Origin: Pseudomonas sp. MMS21 TM103
GTDB lineage: Bacteria > Pseudomonadota > Gammaproteobacteria > Pseudomonadales > Pseudomonadaceae
DNA: 64,000 nucleotides
Direction of reading: 5' to 3'
Assembly (NCBI RefSeq): GCF_022132145.1
Contig: NZ_JAJISP010000010.1
Coordinates: forward strand, 1 to 64,000
The translations under genes and the position numbers were made by a program. Positions 1-9,117 of this stretch are shown here, one piece after another. Position 1 is the first letter of the stretch; the number at the start of each line of letters is the position of its first letter. The notes under the pieces were generated by a model. The model was not told where the DNA came from. It was given only the letters and a program-made list of their open reading frames with translations, and searched no databases.

Positions 1-441
1 CACCAGATCGACCCCGGCGATGTGCGCATAGAGATCGCGGTGCAGGTCGAGGCCCTGCATGGCGATCTGGTAGCCCTCGTTGGCCAGCACCTGCTCGGCC
101 GGAATGATCCCGGCCTTGATGATCCGCTGATCATGATAGAGATCGGCGAGGAACATGTTCAGCGCCTGCACGCGCTGGATGCAGCCGCGCTCGACCATGC
201 GCCACTCGCTGGCCGGAATGCTGCGCGGAATGGTGTCGAAGGGGATCAGCCGCTCGGTGCCCTGCTCATCGCCATACAGGGTGAAGGTGATGCCGGCGCG
301 GTGAAACAGCAGGTCCGCCTCGCGGCGGCGCAGGTCCAGTTGTTCTGGAGGGATTGCCGCCAGCCATCGGGCGAACTCTAGATAATGTGGGCGACACTTA
401 CCCTGTGCATCGTACATTTCATCGTAGTACTTGCGATCCAT
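1..441 (-). CDS. Circularly permuted type-2 ATP-grasp protein (partial, 3' end outside window)
   Basis: The frame is open from the window edge to an ATG at 441, preceded on the minus strand by a GAGGA ribosome site. Only the first 147 residues are present. They begin MDRKYYDEMYDAQGKCRPHY and contain LIPFDTIPRSIPASEWRMVE and VQALNMFLADLYHDQ, which I recognise as the N-terminal part of the circularly permuted ATP-grasp family (DUF404/DUF407). Members are thought to make amide or peptide-like bonds and often sit with alpha-E and transglutaminase-like genes, which would lie left of this window. The substrate is unknown. Family assignment is by recalled motif similarity. Confidence 0.8.
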   Translation of the reverse strand, partial: MDRKYYDEMYDAQGKCRPHYLEFARWLAAIPPEQLDLRRREADLLFHRAGITFTLYGDEQGTERLIPFDTIPRSIPASEWRMVERGCIQRVQALNMFLADLYHDQRIIKAGIIPAEQVLANEGYQIAMQGLDLHRDLYAHIAGVDLV

Positions 442-911
442 ACCGCATTCCTCATCCGCTGATGACCATCACTATCGCAAATCGCCAAGCCCGTGCCATC
501 TAGAAATTTGCTTTATTTAACAAAGCTGGGAATTCTCAAATAATACCGAGCTGATTTGTCATCATCAGTCTTTGCCAATACTTACCTCGGCGTGCGGCGC
601 GAGTCGACTTATGCAAAAGAGCTTTCTTGCGGTTGTACTCACGACTGCAGGCTCGGCAGGGAGGGGCGGCTAACTGCGGAGCTGAGTTGAAAGCCGCCAA
701 CCGATGTTGTCCGGCGAAGCAGGCACTCACAACAAGCGGTATTCATAGCCAGCGCTCATCTGCCAGCGGGGCCTGTGACCTTTACTGGAATCGGGTCGCA
801 CTCTTCAGGCCAATTGAGTCGTCACATGCCTGAGTGGCGGGAAGTAACGGGCTGACGTGCAATCGTCTGGAAGCCAGCGTTACACTTCACGTTGAATTCA
901 AGGTGTCGATC
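442..911. other. Intergenic stretch, no gene seen
   Basis: This gap separates the divergent ATP-grasp and CheB-CheR genes and should hold both promoters. It has an AT-rich patch around 500-550. Short open frames on both strands have no ribosome site and no recognisable protein. I see no clear regulator site. Confidence 0.5.
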
Positions 912-3900
912 ATGGCGAAAAGAAAAAAAGGCTCCGTCAAAATGACGCAAGAGCCCAGTGGTGCACGGGCAGTTGAGGGTAAGTTGACTGCCGATAGCAA
1001 GGCTCAACTACCTGTGGTGGCCGGAGGCACCGGGTCGAGTTTTCCAATAGTAGGGATTGGTGCCTCTGCCGGTGGGCTGGCTGCGTTCGAGGCGTTTTTC
1101 TCCGGCATGCCGACTGACAGCAATCCGAACATGGCTTTCGTGCTGGTCCAGCATCTGGCGCCTGATTATAAAAGCATGCTCACGGATCTGATTGGACGCT
1201 TCACCCGTATGCAGGTCTTCGAGGTGGTGGATGGCATGCAGGTACAGCCAAACTGCGCCTACATAATCCCGCCCAACCGCGACATGGTATTCATCAATGG
1301 CACCTTGCAATTGCTGTCGCCAGTCGAACCACGTGGTCAACGCTTGCCTATCGATTTTTTCTTCCGTTCGCTGGCTCTCGATCAGCGGGAACGGGCTATA
1401 GGTATCGTGCTATCCGGTACAGGCAGTGATGGCACATTGGGCGGGCGGGCGATCAAGGCCGAAGGTGGCATGTTCATGGCTCAGGATCCCGACTCAGCGG
1501 AATTCGACGGCATGCCGCGTAGCGCCATTGCGACCGGGCTGGTCGATTACGTGCTGCCGCCAGCCGAGATGCCGGTACAGATCATGGCTTACGTTGCCCA
1601 TGCCTTCGGCAAGCCGCCGCTGTTGGCCAGCATTCCGATATCCAGGGCCGAAGACGCCTTGAAGAAGATATTCATTGCACTGCGTACCCATGTTGGCCAT
1701 GACTTTTCGCAGTACAAACCGAGTACCGTCTTGCGCCGCATTGAACGGCGCATGGCGGTCCATCAGCTTGAGAATATCGACAGCTACGTCAGGTATTTGC
1801 ATCAGGCGCCAAACGAGGTCGAGTCGCTATTTCGCGACTTGTTGATCGGCGTGACCAATTTCTTCCGTGATCCGGCAGCGTTCAAGACGCTTGAGGAACT
1901 GGCTATCCCGCAGATTTTCGCCAATAACCCACCGGGCTCGGCGATCAGGGTCTGGTCAACCGGCTGTTCAACCGGCGAGGAGGCCTACTCGCTGGCCATC
2001 CTCTTGCAGGAACACCGTGAGACGCTCAAACAGGATTACACGGTTCAGGTATTCGCCACCGACATAGATAGCCGCGCGATCGCCACCGCGCGCACTGGTA
2101 TTTACCCGACCAGCATAACCGCCGACATGAGCCCTGAACGGCTGAAGCGGTTTTTCACCCTTGAGCCCGATGGCAGTGGCTACCGAATTCACAAAAGCAT
2201 CCGGGATATGCTGGTGTTTTCCGAACAGGACCTGATCAAGGATCCGCCGTTTTCCAGGCTTGACCTGATTTGCTGTCGCAACCTGCTGATTTACCTGGGG
2301 GCGGAATTGCAGAAGAAAGTCATTCCGCTGTTCCACTACGCACTCAAGCCGGGTGGCATCTTGTTTCTTGGCACCTCCGAAGGTATCGGCGATTTTGACG
2401 ACCTGTTCAGCGTGCTTGATCGCAAGTCGAAGCTGTATCAGCGCAAGGAAGACTTCCATGGCATGCATCGCACCTTCCTCAGCCGCTTTCTGTCCCCGGC
2501 GACCGCCGCTGACATGATCAGCGTGGCGCGCGCTCCGGGTAACGCCAAAGCGGTGTTTCCGAGTAAATTGCCGCTGCGCGAGATCACCGAGCAGGCGCTC
2601 TTGCAGCACCTGGCTGCAGTCGCAGCGCTGATCAACGCCCAAGGCGATATCCTCTACCTGCATGGCCGCAGCGGCATGTACCTGGAGCCAGCACCGGGCG
2701 AGGCGGGCATCAACAATATCCTCAAGATGGCGCGCGAGGGCTTGCGTTCCAACCTGGCCAAGAGCCTGCACCAGGCAGTGGCCAGCAAACACAACGTTGA
2801 GCTCAAGGCGCTGCAGGTCAAGACCAATGGCCACTTCACCCCGGTCAACCTTTCTATCTGCCCGGTGAAGTCCGGACAGGACGCGACCGTGGAAGCGTCC
2901 CTGTTCGTGGTCATCCTGGAAGAGGCGCCAGCCCTGCAAGTGCCCCAGGCGCACCAGACTTCCGCGCAGGCAGGTTTGGCTGGCGAGGGTCGCGATGCGG
3001 GGATGGACGCGCGCCTTGAGGCGCTCAAGCAGGAGCTGCAAAGTAAGGAAGGCTACCTGCAGAGCACCATCGAGGCGCTGGAGACCTCCACCGAAGAACT
3101 CAAATCCTCCAATGAGGAAATGCAGTCGGTCAACGAGGAGCTGCAATCAACCAACGAGGAATTGGAGACCTCCAAGGAAGAGTTGCAATCGGTCAACGAG
3201 GAGCTGGCGACCATCAACGCCGAACTGCAGATCAAGGTGCTCGAGTTGTCGCAGGCGAACAACGACATGAACAACCTGCTGGCCGGCACCGGAATCGGCA
3301 CGGTCTTCGTTGATCTCAATCTGCGCATTCTGCGCTTCACTCCGGCGGCATCGCGGATCATCAACCTGATCCCGAGTGATGTCGGTCGACCGGTCGGTCA
3401 CATCGTCTCCAATCTGCTTGGCTACGACCGCCTGGTGGCCGATGTGAAGGCGGTGCTGGATACCTTGACGCCCAAGGAGATCGATGTGCAAACCATGGAA
3501 GGGCGCTGGTACAAGATGCGCATTTTGCCCTATCGCACCCTGGACAATGTGATCGAGGGGGCGGTGATCACCTACGTCGATATCAATGAGCACGAGACCC
3601 TGCGCCTCAACGAAGAGCGTTACCGGCTGGCGGCGAAAGCTGCAAGGGAAGTCATTTGGGATTGGGACATCATCAAGGGTGAGCAACGCTGGAATGAGGC
3701 GGGAGTCCCGCTCTTCGGCTGGACCGACATAGTCTCTGCACCACAATCGATCAGCTGGTGGCTAGAACGCATCCACCCAGAGGATCGCCAGCGGGTCAAC
3801 GACGGCATCCACGCCGCCGTGGCCGATTTCTCACGCACGCACTGGGAAGATGAGTACCGCTTTCGCAAGGCCGATGGGGCCTATGCAACCGTACTCGATC

Positions 3901-4394
3901 GTGGATTTGTCCTGCGCAACGAACACGGACAGGCCATTCGCATGATCGGGGCAATGCTCAATATCACCGAGCGCAGACAGGCCGAAGATGCGCTACGGGT
4001 TAACGAAGCGCGCCTGCGAGTGGCCCTTGAGGCCACGCCCGTTGTGGTCTTCAATCAGGACAAGGAATTACGTTACACATGGATCTATAATTCTAAATTG
4101 GCGGTGCCGGCTGTGCAGTTTCTCGGAAAGACCGATACCGACCTGTTGCCGGAAGAGATCGCCGTCAACGTGACTGCAATCAAACGGCAAGTACTGGAGA
4201 GCGGGGTGGGGACCCGGCAGCGAGTTCATAGCAATATGTATGGCAAACCAACCCCTTGTGATTTGACCGTGGAACCTTTGTGTGATGATTCTGGCACCAT
4301 TATAGGTATTACCGGCGCATCTATTGAGGTCACCGAACAGCAGCATCAGGATGTAGCTCACGCAAGGCCGGATCCACACCTCCAGGGTGAATGA
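912..4394 (+). CDS. CheB-CheR fusion protein with coiled coil and PAS domains
   Basis: This is a chemotaxis-type methylesterase/methyltransferase fusion of about 1160 residues. The CheB domain (about 44-225) keeps the Ser (GIGASAGGL), His (VQHLAP) and Asp (SGTGSDGTLG) of the catalytic triad. The CheR domain (about 240-500) has VWSTGCSTGEEAYSLAI for SAM binding and LDLICCRNLLIYL. A strongly heptad-like coiled coil of EEL/NEEL repeats (about 695-785) leads into three PAS-like domains ending in VTEQQ. No kinase, receiver or GGDEF domain follows, so output is probably through the next gene, which starts 9 bases downstream. The ATG at 912 is preferred over an in-frame GTG at 834 because AAGGTG lies just upstream of it. 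Confidence 0.9.
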   Translation: MAKRKKGSVKMTQEPSGARAVEGKLTADSKAQLPVVAGGTGSSFPIVGIGASAGGLAAFEAFFSGMPTDSNPNMAFVLVQHLAPDYKSMLTDLIGRFTRMQVFEVVDGMQVQPNCAYIIPPNRDMVFINGTLQLLSPVEPRGQRLPIDFFFRSLALDQRERAIGIVLSGTGSDGTLGGRAIKAEGGMFMAQDPDSAEFDGMPRSAIATGLVDYVLPPAEMPVQIMAYVAHAFGKPPLLASIPISRAEDALKKIFIALRTHVGHDFSQYKPSTVLRRIERRMAVHQLENIDSYVRYLHQAPNEVESLFRDLLIGVTNFFRDPAAFKTLEELAIPQIFANNPPGSAIRVWSTGCSTGEEAYSLAILLQEHRETLKQDYTVQVFATDIDSRAIATARTGIYPTSITADMSPERLKRFFTLEPDGSGYRIHKSIRDMLVFSEQDLIKDPPFSRLDLICCRNLLIYLGAELQKKVIPLFHYALKPGGILFLGTSEGIGDFDDLFSVLDRKSKLYQRKEDFHGMHRTFLSRFLSPATAADMISVARAPGNAKAVFPSKLPLREITEQALLQHLAAVAALINAQGDILYLHGRSGMYLEPAPGEAGINNILKMAREGLRSNLAKSLHQAVASKHNVELKALQVKTNGHFTPVNLSICPVKSGQDATVEASLFVVILEEAPALQVPQAHQTSAQAGLAGEGRDAGMDARLEALKQELQSKEGYLQSTIEALETSTEELKSSNEEMQSVNEELQSTNEELETSKEELQSVNEELATINAELQIKVLELSQANNDMNNLLAGTGIGTVFVDLNLRILRFTPAASRIINLIPSDVGRPVGHIVSNLLGYDRLVADVKAVLDTLTPKEIDVQTMEGRWYKMRILPYRTLDNVIEGAVITYVDINEHETLRLNEERYRLAAKAAREVIWDWDIIKGEQRWNEAGVPLFGWTDIVSAPQSISWWLERIHPEDRQRVNDGIHAAVADFSRTHWEDEYRFRKADGAYATVLDRGFVLRNEHGQAIRMIGAMLNITERRQAEDALRVNEARLRVALEATPVVVFNQDKELRYTWIYNSKLAVPAVQFLGKTDTDLLPEEIAVNVTAIKRQVLESGVGTRQRVHSNMYGKPTPCDLTVEPLCDDSGTIIGITGASIEVTEQQHQDVAHARPDPHLQGE

Positions 4395-4403
4395 GGGCTG
4401 CCA

Positions 4404-7403
4404 ATGAAAGACAAGCATGCTCCAGAGAAATGCGTCGCCACTTCGGCGAGCTCAGGGGCAGTGTTGCGCCAGATGGCTGAAGAAATCATTGGCGATGATG
4501 CCCGGGACTCGCGCGCGAGTCCGCCGCTCCTGACACCAGAAGCGATGCAGCAGGCTTTGCATGAGTTACGCGTGCACCAGATCGAACTGGAGATGCAGAA
4601 CGAGGAACTGCGTCAGGCGCAGGCCAAGATTGAAGATGCGAAAGAGCGCTATTTCGATCTCTATGACCTGGCCCCGATTGGCTACCTGACGCTTAGCGCA
4701 CAGGGCTCGATCCTCCAGGCCAACCTGACCTCGACCCGTCTGCTGGAAGTGGTTCGCGCCGAATTGATCAAGCAGCCGATCACGCGCTTCATCTATCGCG
4801 ACGACCAAGACATTTTCTATCAGCTGCGTAAACGGCTGATTAGCACAGGTGAGCCACAGACGTGCGAGCTGCGCATGGTCAGGAGTGGCGGGGCGATACT
4901 GTGGGCACACCTGGACGCAACCAAGGCTCAAGACGAAGGTGGCGCAGCGGCATTGCGTATCGTCCTAAGTGATTACAGCGCACGCAAGCTCGCTGAGGAT
5001 GCACTGCAGGAGAGCTATCAGGCCCTGCACAGCATTCTGGACGCTACCCTCGACGGCTTTTGGCGGATTGATGTTCGCGGCAATATTCTCGATGTAAACC
5101 CGACCTACTGTGAACAGTCGGGTTACAGCCGTGAAGAGCTGCTGAGGATGAACGTCTCCGATCTGGAAGTGGCGGAGTGCGCCGCCGCATCAGCGAAACA
5201 GACCCTCACCCTGATTGAAACCGGTCATGGGCAGTTCGAGTCAGTCCATCGCCGCAAGGACGGATCCCTTTGGCAGGTGGAAGTTAGTAGTACTTATCGT
5301 GACGCTGCCGGGGGGCAGGTTTTCGTGTTCCTGCGTGATATTTCCAAGCGCAAACAAGCCGAAGAAAAACTCCAGCTCGCGGCCAACGTGTTCTCGCACT
5401 CCCGCGAAGGCATCATGATTACCGCGGCCGATGGCAGCATAATCAACGTCAATGCCGCTTTTAGCCGAATTACAGGCTACAGCCGCGACGAAGCCATAGG
5501 GCAGACTCCGCAAATTCTCAGCTCAGGCCGCCAAACCAGAGAGTTTTACGAGTCCATGCAGCATAGCCTGAAGCAAAAAGGTCACTGGTACGGTGAACTC
5601 TGGAACAGGCGCAAAAACGGCGAAATTTATGCCGAGATGCAAACCGTCAGTAGCGTGCGCGATTCCAACGGCGACGTCATACAGTACGTGGCACTGTTCT
5701 CCGATATCACCGAAATCAAGGCGCAGCAGAGCAAGCTTGAGCACATCGCGCACTACGACGCCCTGACCTCGCTGCCCAACCGCGTGCTCTTGGGCGACCG
5801 CCTGCGGCATGCCATCGCGCAGGCGCAGCGGCGCGGGCAACTGCTGGAAGTCGTCTACCTGGACCTGGACGGTTTCAAGGCGATCAACGACAAGCACGGC
5901 CATGAGGCCGGCGACAAACTGCTGATTGCCCTTTCTGGCAGCATGAAGCAGGCGCTGCGTGAATGCGACACCCTCGCCCGTATTGGCGGCGATGAGTTCG
6001 TTGCCGTGCTGGTCGACCTGCCGGATGTAGCCACCAGCATGCCAATGCTCAACCGGCTGCTCGCCGCAGCGGCGCAAGTGGTGCATGTGGGCGACCTCGC
6101 GCTGCAAGTATCGGCCAGCATGGGGGTGACCTTTTGTCCGCAGCAGGATGAGGTGGACGCGGATCAACTGATGCGTCAGGCCGATCAGGCCATGTATCAG
6201 GCCAAAGTGTCCGGCAAGAACCGTCTGCATTTCTTCGATGTCGAGCAGGATCGTAGCGTGCGCGGCCATCACGAAAGCCTGGAGCATATCCGCCTTGCGC
6301 TGGCGGAGCACGAGTTCGTCCTCTACTACCAACCCAAGGTGAATATGCGTAGCGGCGAAGTCATCGGTGTCGAAGCCCTGATTCGCTGGCTGCACCCACA
6401 GCGAGGGCTTTTGGCTCCGGCGATATTTCTCCCAGTGATCGAGGATCATCTGCGGGCGATCGAAATGGGCGAATGGGCAATCAATCAGGCCCTGATCCAG
6501 ATGGAAGAATGGCTCAAGGTCGGGCTGGACATCGAAGTCAGTGTCAACATTGGTGCTCGCCAGTTGCAGCAGAAGAATTTCGTTGAGAGCCTGCAGGCTA
6601 TTCTCAAAGCCCATCCGCAAGTCAAACCCTCGCGCTTGCAACTGGAGATTCTGGAAACCAGCGCACTGGAAGACGTTGCGCATGTGTTCCAGGTAATCGA
6701 AGCCTGTCGGGAAATCGGGGTGATGTTCGCGCTGGATGATTTCGGTACGGGTTATTCCTCACTTACCTACCTCAAACATCTACCGGTAGCCTTGCTCAAA
6801 ATCGACCAGAGCTTCGTCCTTGGCATGCTCGATGACCCGGATGACCTGTCCATTCTCAAGGGGGTAGTTGGCTTGGCCAGCGCCTTCCGCCTTGAGGTCA
6901 TTGCCGAAGGCGTTGAAAGCCTGGAGCATGGCGCTCTATTACTGCAACTGGGTTGCGAGCAGGCTCAGGGGTTTGGTATCGCCGCGCCAATGGCTGCACA
7001 CGAAGTGCCCAACTGGGTTGCGACCTGGTGGCAGGGCTCGGATTGGTGCAACTTGCCATCGGCGAGCAAAGAAGACTTGGCGCGCCTGATGGCCAGCGTC
7101 GAACTGCGCGCCTGGATCAAGGCCATGGACAACTACCTCAAGGGCGAGCGTGCATCCCAACCCAGCCTGGATCGGCAACAGAGCTATTTTAAGCAATGGC
7201 TGAAAATAGCTGGCCAGGATCCGTGCTTCTCGCACCCGTCCTTTGCTGCCGTCAACGAGTTGCATGCTCAGATCAATATGCTGGCAAGTGAAGTCTGTGA
7301 TCTGCATGTCAAGGGTCGTGAGGCGCAGGTACAGACAAGGATCGGCGAACTTCATGCCCTGCAGGACTGCATGCTTGAACAGTTGCAAACGCTGGTCCAG
7401 TAA
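4404..7403 (+). CDS. PAS-PAS-PAS-GGDEF-EAL cyclic di-GMP enzyme
   Basis: This 999-residue sensor makes and/or degrades cyclic di-GMP. Three PAS domains cover roughly 75-440. The GGDEF domain has an intact RIGGDEF signature near residue 527, and the EAL domain starts near 630 with EALIRW, DDFGTGYSS and IAEGVES, so both activities look possible. The tail after about 890 has spaced His and Cys residues (CFSHPSF, NELHAQ, CDLHVKG) that recall a degenerate zinc-binding CZB domain; this is tentative. The ATG at 4404 follows GAGGG and lies 9 bases after the CheB-CheR stop, so the two are almost certainly co-transcribed. Confidence 0.9.
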   Translation: MKDKHAPEKCVATSASSGAVLRQMAEEIIGDDARDSRASPPLLTPEAMQQALHELRVHQIELEMQNEELRQAQAKIEDAKERYFDLYDLAPIGYLTLSAQGSILQANLTSTRLLEVVRAELIKQPITRFIYRDDQDIFYQLRKRLISTGEPQTCELRMVRSGGAILWAHLDATKAQDEGGAAALRIVLSDYSARKLAEDALQESYQALHSILDATLDGFWRIDVRGNILDVNPTYCEQSGYSREELLRMNVSDLEVAECAAASAKQTLTLIETGHGQFESVHRRKDGSLWQVEVSSTYRDAAGGQVFVFLRDISKRKQAEEKLQLAANVFSHSREGIMITAADGSIINVNAAFSRITGYSRDEAIGQTPQILSSGRQTREFYESMQHSLKQKGHWYGELWNRRKNGEIYAEMQTVSSVRDSNGDVIQYVALFSDITEIKAQQSKLEHIAHYDALTSLPNRVLLGDRLRHAIAQAQRRGQLLEVVYLDLDGFKAINDKHGHEAGDKLLIALSGSMKQALRECDTLARIGGDEFVAVLVDLPDVATSMPMLNRLLAAAAQVVHVGDLALQVSASMGVTFCPQQDEVDADQLMRQADQAMYQAKVSGKNRLHFFDVEQDRSVRGHHESLEHIRLALAEHEFVLYYQPKVNMRSGEVIGVEALIRWLHPQRGLLAPAIFLPVIEDHLRAIEMGEWAINQALIQMEEWLKVGLDIEVSVNIGARQLQQKNFVESLQAILKAHPQVKPSRLQLEILETSALEDVAHVFQVIEACREIGVMFALDDFGTGYSSLTYLKHLPVALLKIDQSFVLGMLDDPDDLSILKGVVGLASAFRLEVIAEGVESLEHGALLLQLGCEQAQGFGIAAPMAAHEVPNWVATWWQGSDWCNLPSASKEDLARLMASVELRAWIKAMDNYLKGERASQPSLDRQQSYFKQWLKIAGQDPCFSHPSFAAVNELHAQINMLASEVCDLHVKGREAQVQTRIGELHALQDCMLEQLQTLVQ

Positions 7404-7651
7404 GTGGTCCAATAGTACGGATCTGGCAGCTTGGGGGCTGCGCAGGTCTTCTCGCTAAGGCTGAGCGGGGTGGGGCGGTGCTGGACTTCGCCCCTGCGCG
7501 CCAACCCGCATCAGTTGCACTCTTCACTATCCAAAGCCGTTCGCTGAGTCGGGATTTCGCGTGCGCGGCATGGGCCGGCCGACCCTCTAACATTGTATGG
7601 TCAGTGCAGCCTGATAGACTGTCTGGGTATTTGCCAACTTTTAGGAGTCTC
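7404..7651. other. Intergenic region upstream of galU
   Basis: This 248-base gap presumably carries the galU promoter. I see no hairpin terminator for the upstream operon and no recognisable operator. Confidence 0.4.
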
Positions 7652-8491
7652 ATGATCAAGAAATGCTTGTTCCCAGCAGCCGGTTACGGCACACGCTTTC
7701 TACCTGCAACCAAGGCCATGCCCAAGGAGATGTTGCCGATAGTGAACAAGCCACTGATCCAGTATGGCGTCGAAGAGGCGCTTGAAGCTGGGCTGACGGA
7801 GATTGCCATGGTCACCGGCCGTGGCAAGCGCTCGTTGGAGGATCACTTCGACATCAGCTACGAGCTGGAACAGCAGATCCGCGACACCGACAAGGAAAAA
7901 TACCTGGTAGGCATCCGCCGCCTGATCGATGAATGCAGTTTTTCCTACACCCGTCAGGTCGAAATGAAAGGCCTCGGCCACGCGATTCTCTGTGCTCGTC
8001 CGCTGATTGGTGACGAGGCCTTTGCCGTGGTGCTGGCCGATGACCTGTGCCTGAACCTGGAAGGCGACGGTGTATTGACCCAGATGATCAAGCTGTACAA
8101 CCAGTTCCGCTGCTCGATCGTCGCCATTCAGGAAGTGCCGCCGGAGGAGACCCACAAGTATGGCGTGATCGCCGGCGAGATGATTCGCGACGATATCTAC
8201 CGGGTCAACAGCATGGTCGAGAAGCCCAAGCCGGAAGATGCGCCATCCAATCTGGCGATCATCGGTCGCTACATCCTTACCCCGGATATTTTCGACATCA
8301 TCAAAAATACCCCCCCGGGCAAGGGTGGCGAAATCCAGATTACCGATGCGCTGATGAAACAGGCCCAGGACGGCTGCGTACTGGCCTACAAGTTCAAGGG
8401 TCAACGCTTCGACTGCGGCGGCGCAGAGGGCTATATCGAGGCCACCAACTTCTGCTTCGAGAACCTCTACAAGCCGGGCAAGGCTTTCTAA
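7652..8491 (+). CDS. galU: UTP-glucose-1-phosphate uridylyltransferase
   Basis: The product makes UDP-glucose from UTP and glucose-1-phosphate for LPS, exopolysaccharide and glycolipid synthesis in the cytoplasm. It has 279 residues, the usual length. The N-terminal nucleotide-binding signature AAGYGTRFLPATKAMPKEML is intact, as are VLADDL and GKGGEIQITDAL. The open frame extends 58 codons further upstream, but the ATG at 7652 has TAGGAG placed correctly and matches the family start. A strong terminator follows. The order galU - VOC - gor is the one I recall from P. aeruginosa. Confidence 0.96.
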   Translation: MIKKCLFPAAGYGTRFLPATKAMPKEMLPIVNKPLIQYGVEEALEAGLTEIAMVTGRGKRSLEDHFDISYELEQQIRDTDKEKYLVGIRRLIDECSFSYTRQVEMKGLGHAILCARPLIGDEAFAVVLADDLCLNLEGDGVLTQMIKLYNQFRCSIVAIQEVPPEETHKYGVIAGEMIRDDIYRVNSMVEKPKPEDAPSNLAIIGRYILTPDIFDIIKNTPPGKGGEIQITDALMKQAQDGCVLAYKFKGQRFDCGGAEGYIEATNFCFENLYKPGKAF

Positions 8492-8510
8492 GCCTGAGTT
8501 CAGCTTGAGC

Positions 8511-8540
8511 GAAAGCCACCTTCGGGTGGCTTTCTGCTTC
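8511..8540 (+). terminator. Rho-independent terminator after galU
   Basis: A perfect 10-bp stem, GAAAGCCACC and GGTGGCTTTC, closes on a TTCG tetraloop 19 bases after the galU stop. The following tract (TGCTTC) is only mildly T-rich. The UUCG loop makes it very stable. Confidence 0.85.
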
Positions 8541-8601
8541 AGGTCGACGAAAAACTCAAACCATCACCGCGAGTCGTGCTGCTGACCTCGACACTAAGGC
8601 C

Positions 8602-9024
8602 TCACGGAATCGGCATGGACTCGGAGCCAGGGCCCAGCGGTTGACCGTAACTGAACTCGACATAATTGCCCGCGGGATCACTTAGCCCGCAGTAATAACC
8701 GACAGGGTAGGGCTCATCGCGTGGCGCCCAGATCAGGCAGCCCGATTCTTGCGCTTTGGCAGCGATCTGGTCGACTTGATCGCGGCTCTCCAGAGCAAAA
8801 CCGAAATGGCTGTAATCGTCCGCGGCCAGTTGCCGATCCTGACCACCCGGCATGATCACGAATATGAAGGTGTGTTCTTTGCCGGGCTCGGCCATCCAGA
8901 CGATGCGCGAGCCTTTGCCCGCACGCTCGTGGATCACGCGCATGCCGCAGAACTCCGAATAAAACGCCACACAGGCATCCAGATCCGGCACATGCAAAGC
9001 CAAATGGGTGAGGGTAGGGCGCAT
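8602..9024 (-). CDS. VOC (glyoxalase/dioxygenase-fold) protein
   Basis: This is a 140-residue single-module VOC protein beginning MRPTLTHLALHVPDLDACVA and ending with DPAGNYVEFSYG. These are the usual metal-ligand regions: His near the start of the first beta-alpha-beta-beta-beta unit and Glu in YVEF. The substrate cannot be told from sequence; P. aeruginosa has a similar gene between galU and gor. GAGGAG lies upstream of the ATG. It runs divergently from gor. Confidence 0.85.
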   Translation of the reverse strand: MRPTLTHLALHVPDLDACVAFYSEFCGMRVIHERAGKGSRIVWMAEPGKEHTFIFVIMPGGQDRQLAADDYSHFGFALESRDQVDQIAAKAQESGCLIWAPRDEPYPVGYYCGLSDPAGNYVEFSYGQPLGPGSESMPIP

Positions 9025-9117
9025 GGCGTTTCTCCTCTTGGTGACACAGCAAGTTTAGGCCTGGGGCAGGGTTCAGTGCGATTAGGTTATGCTGGCGGCC
9101 TGCTAAGGAGGCTGACC

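Noticed and set aside
834..911. GTG start at 834 for the CheB-CheR gene
   Set aside because: The extra 26 residues have no family match, and the ATG at 912 has a better ribosome site and a typical basic start.
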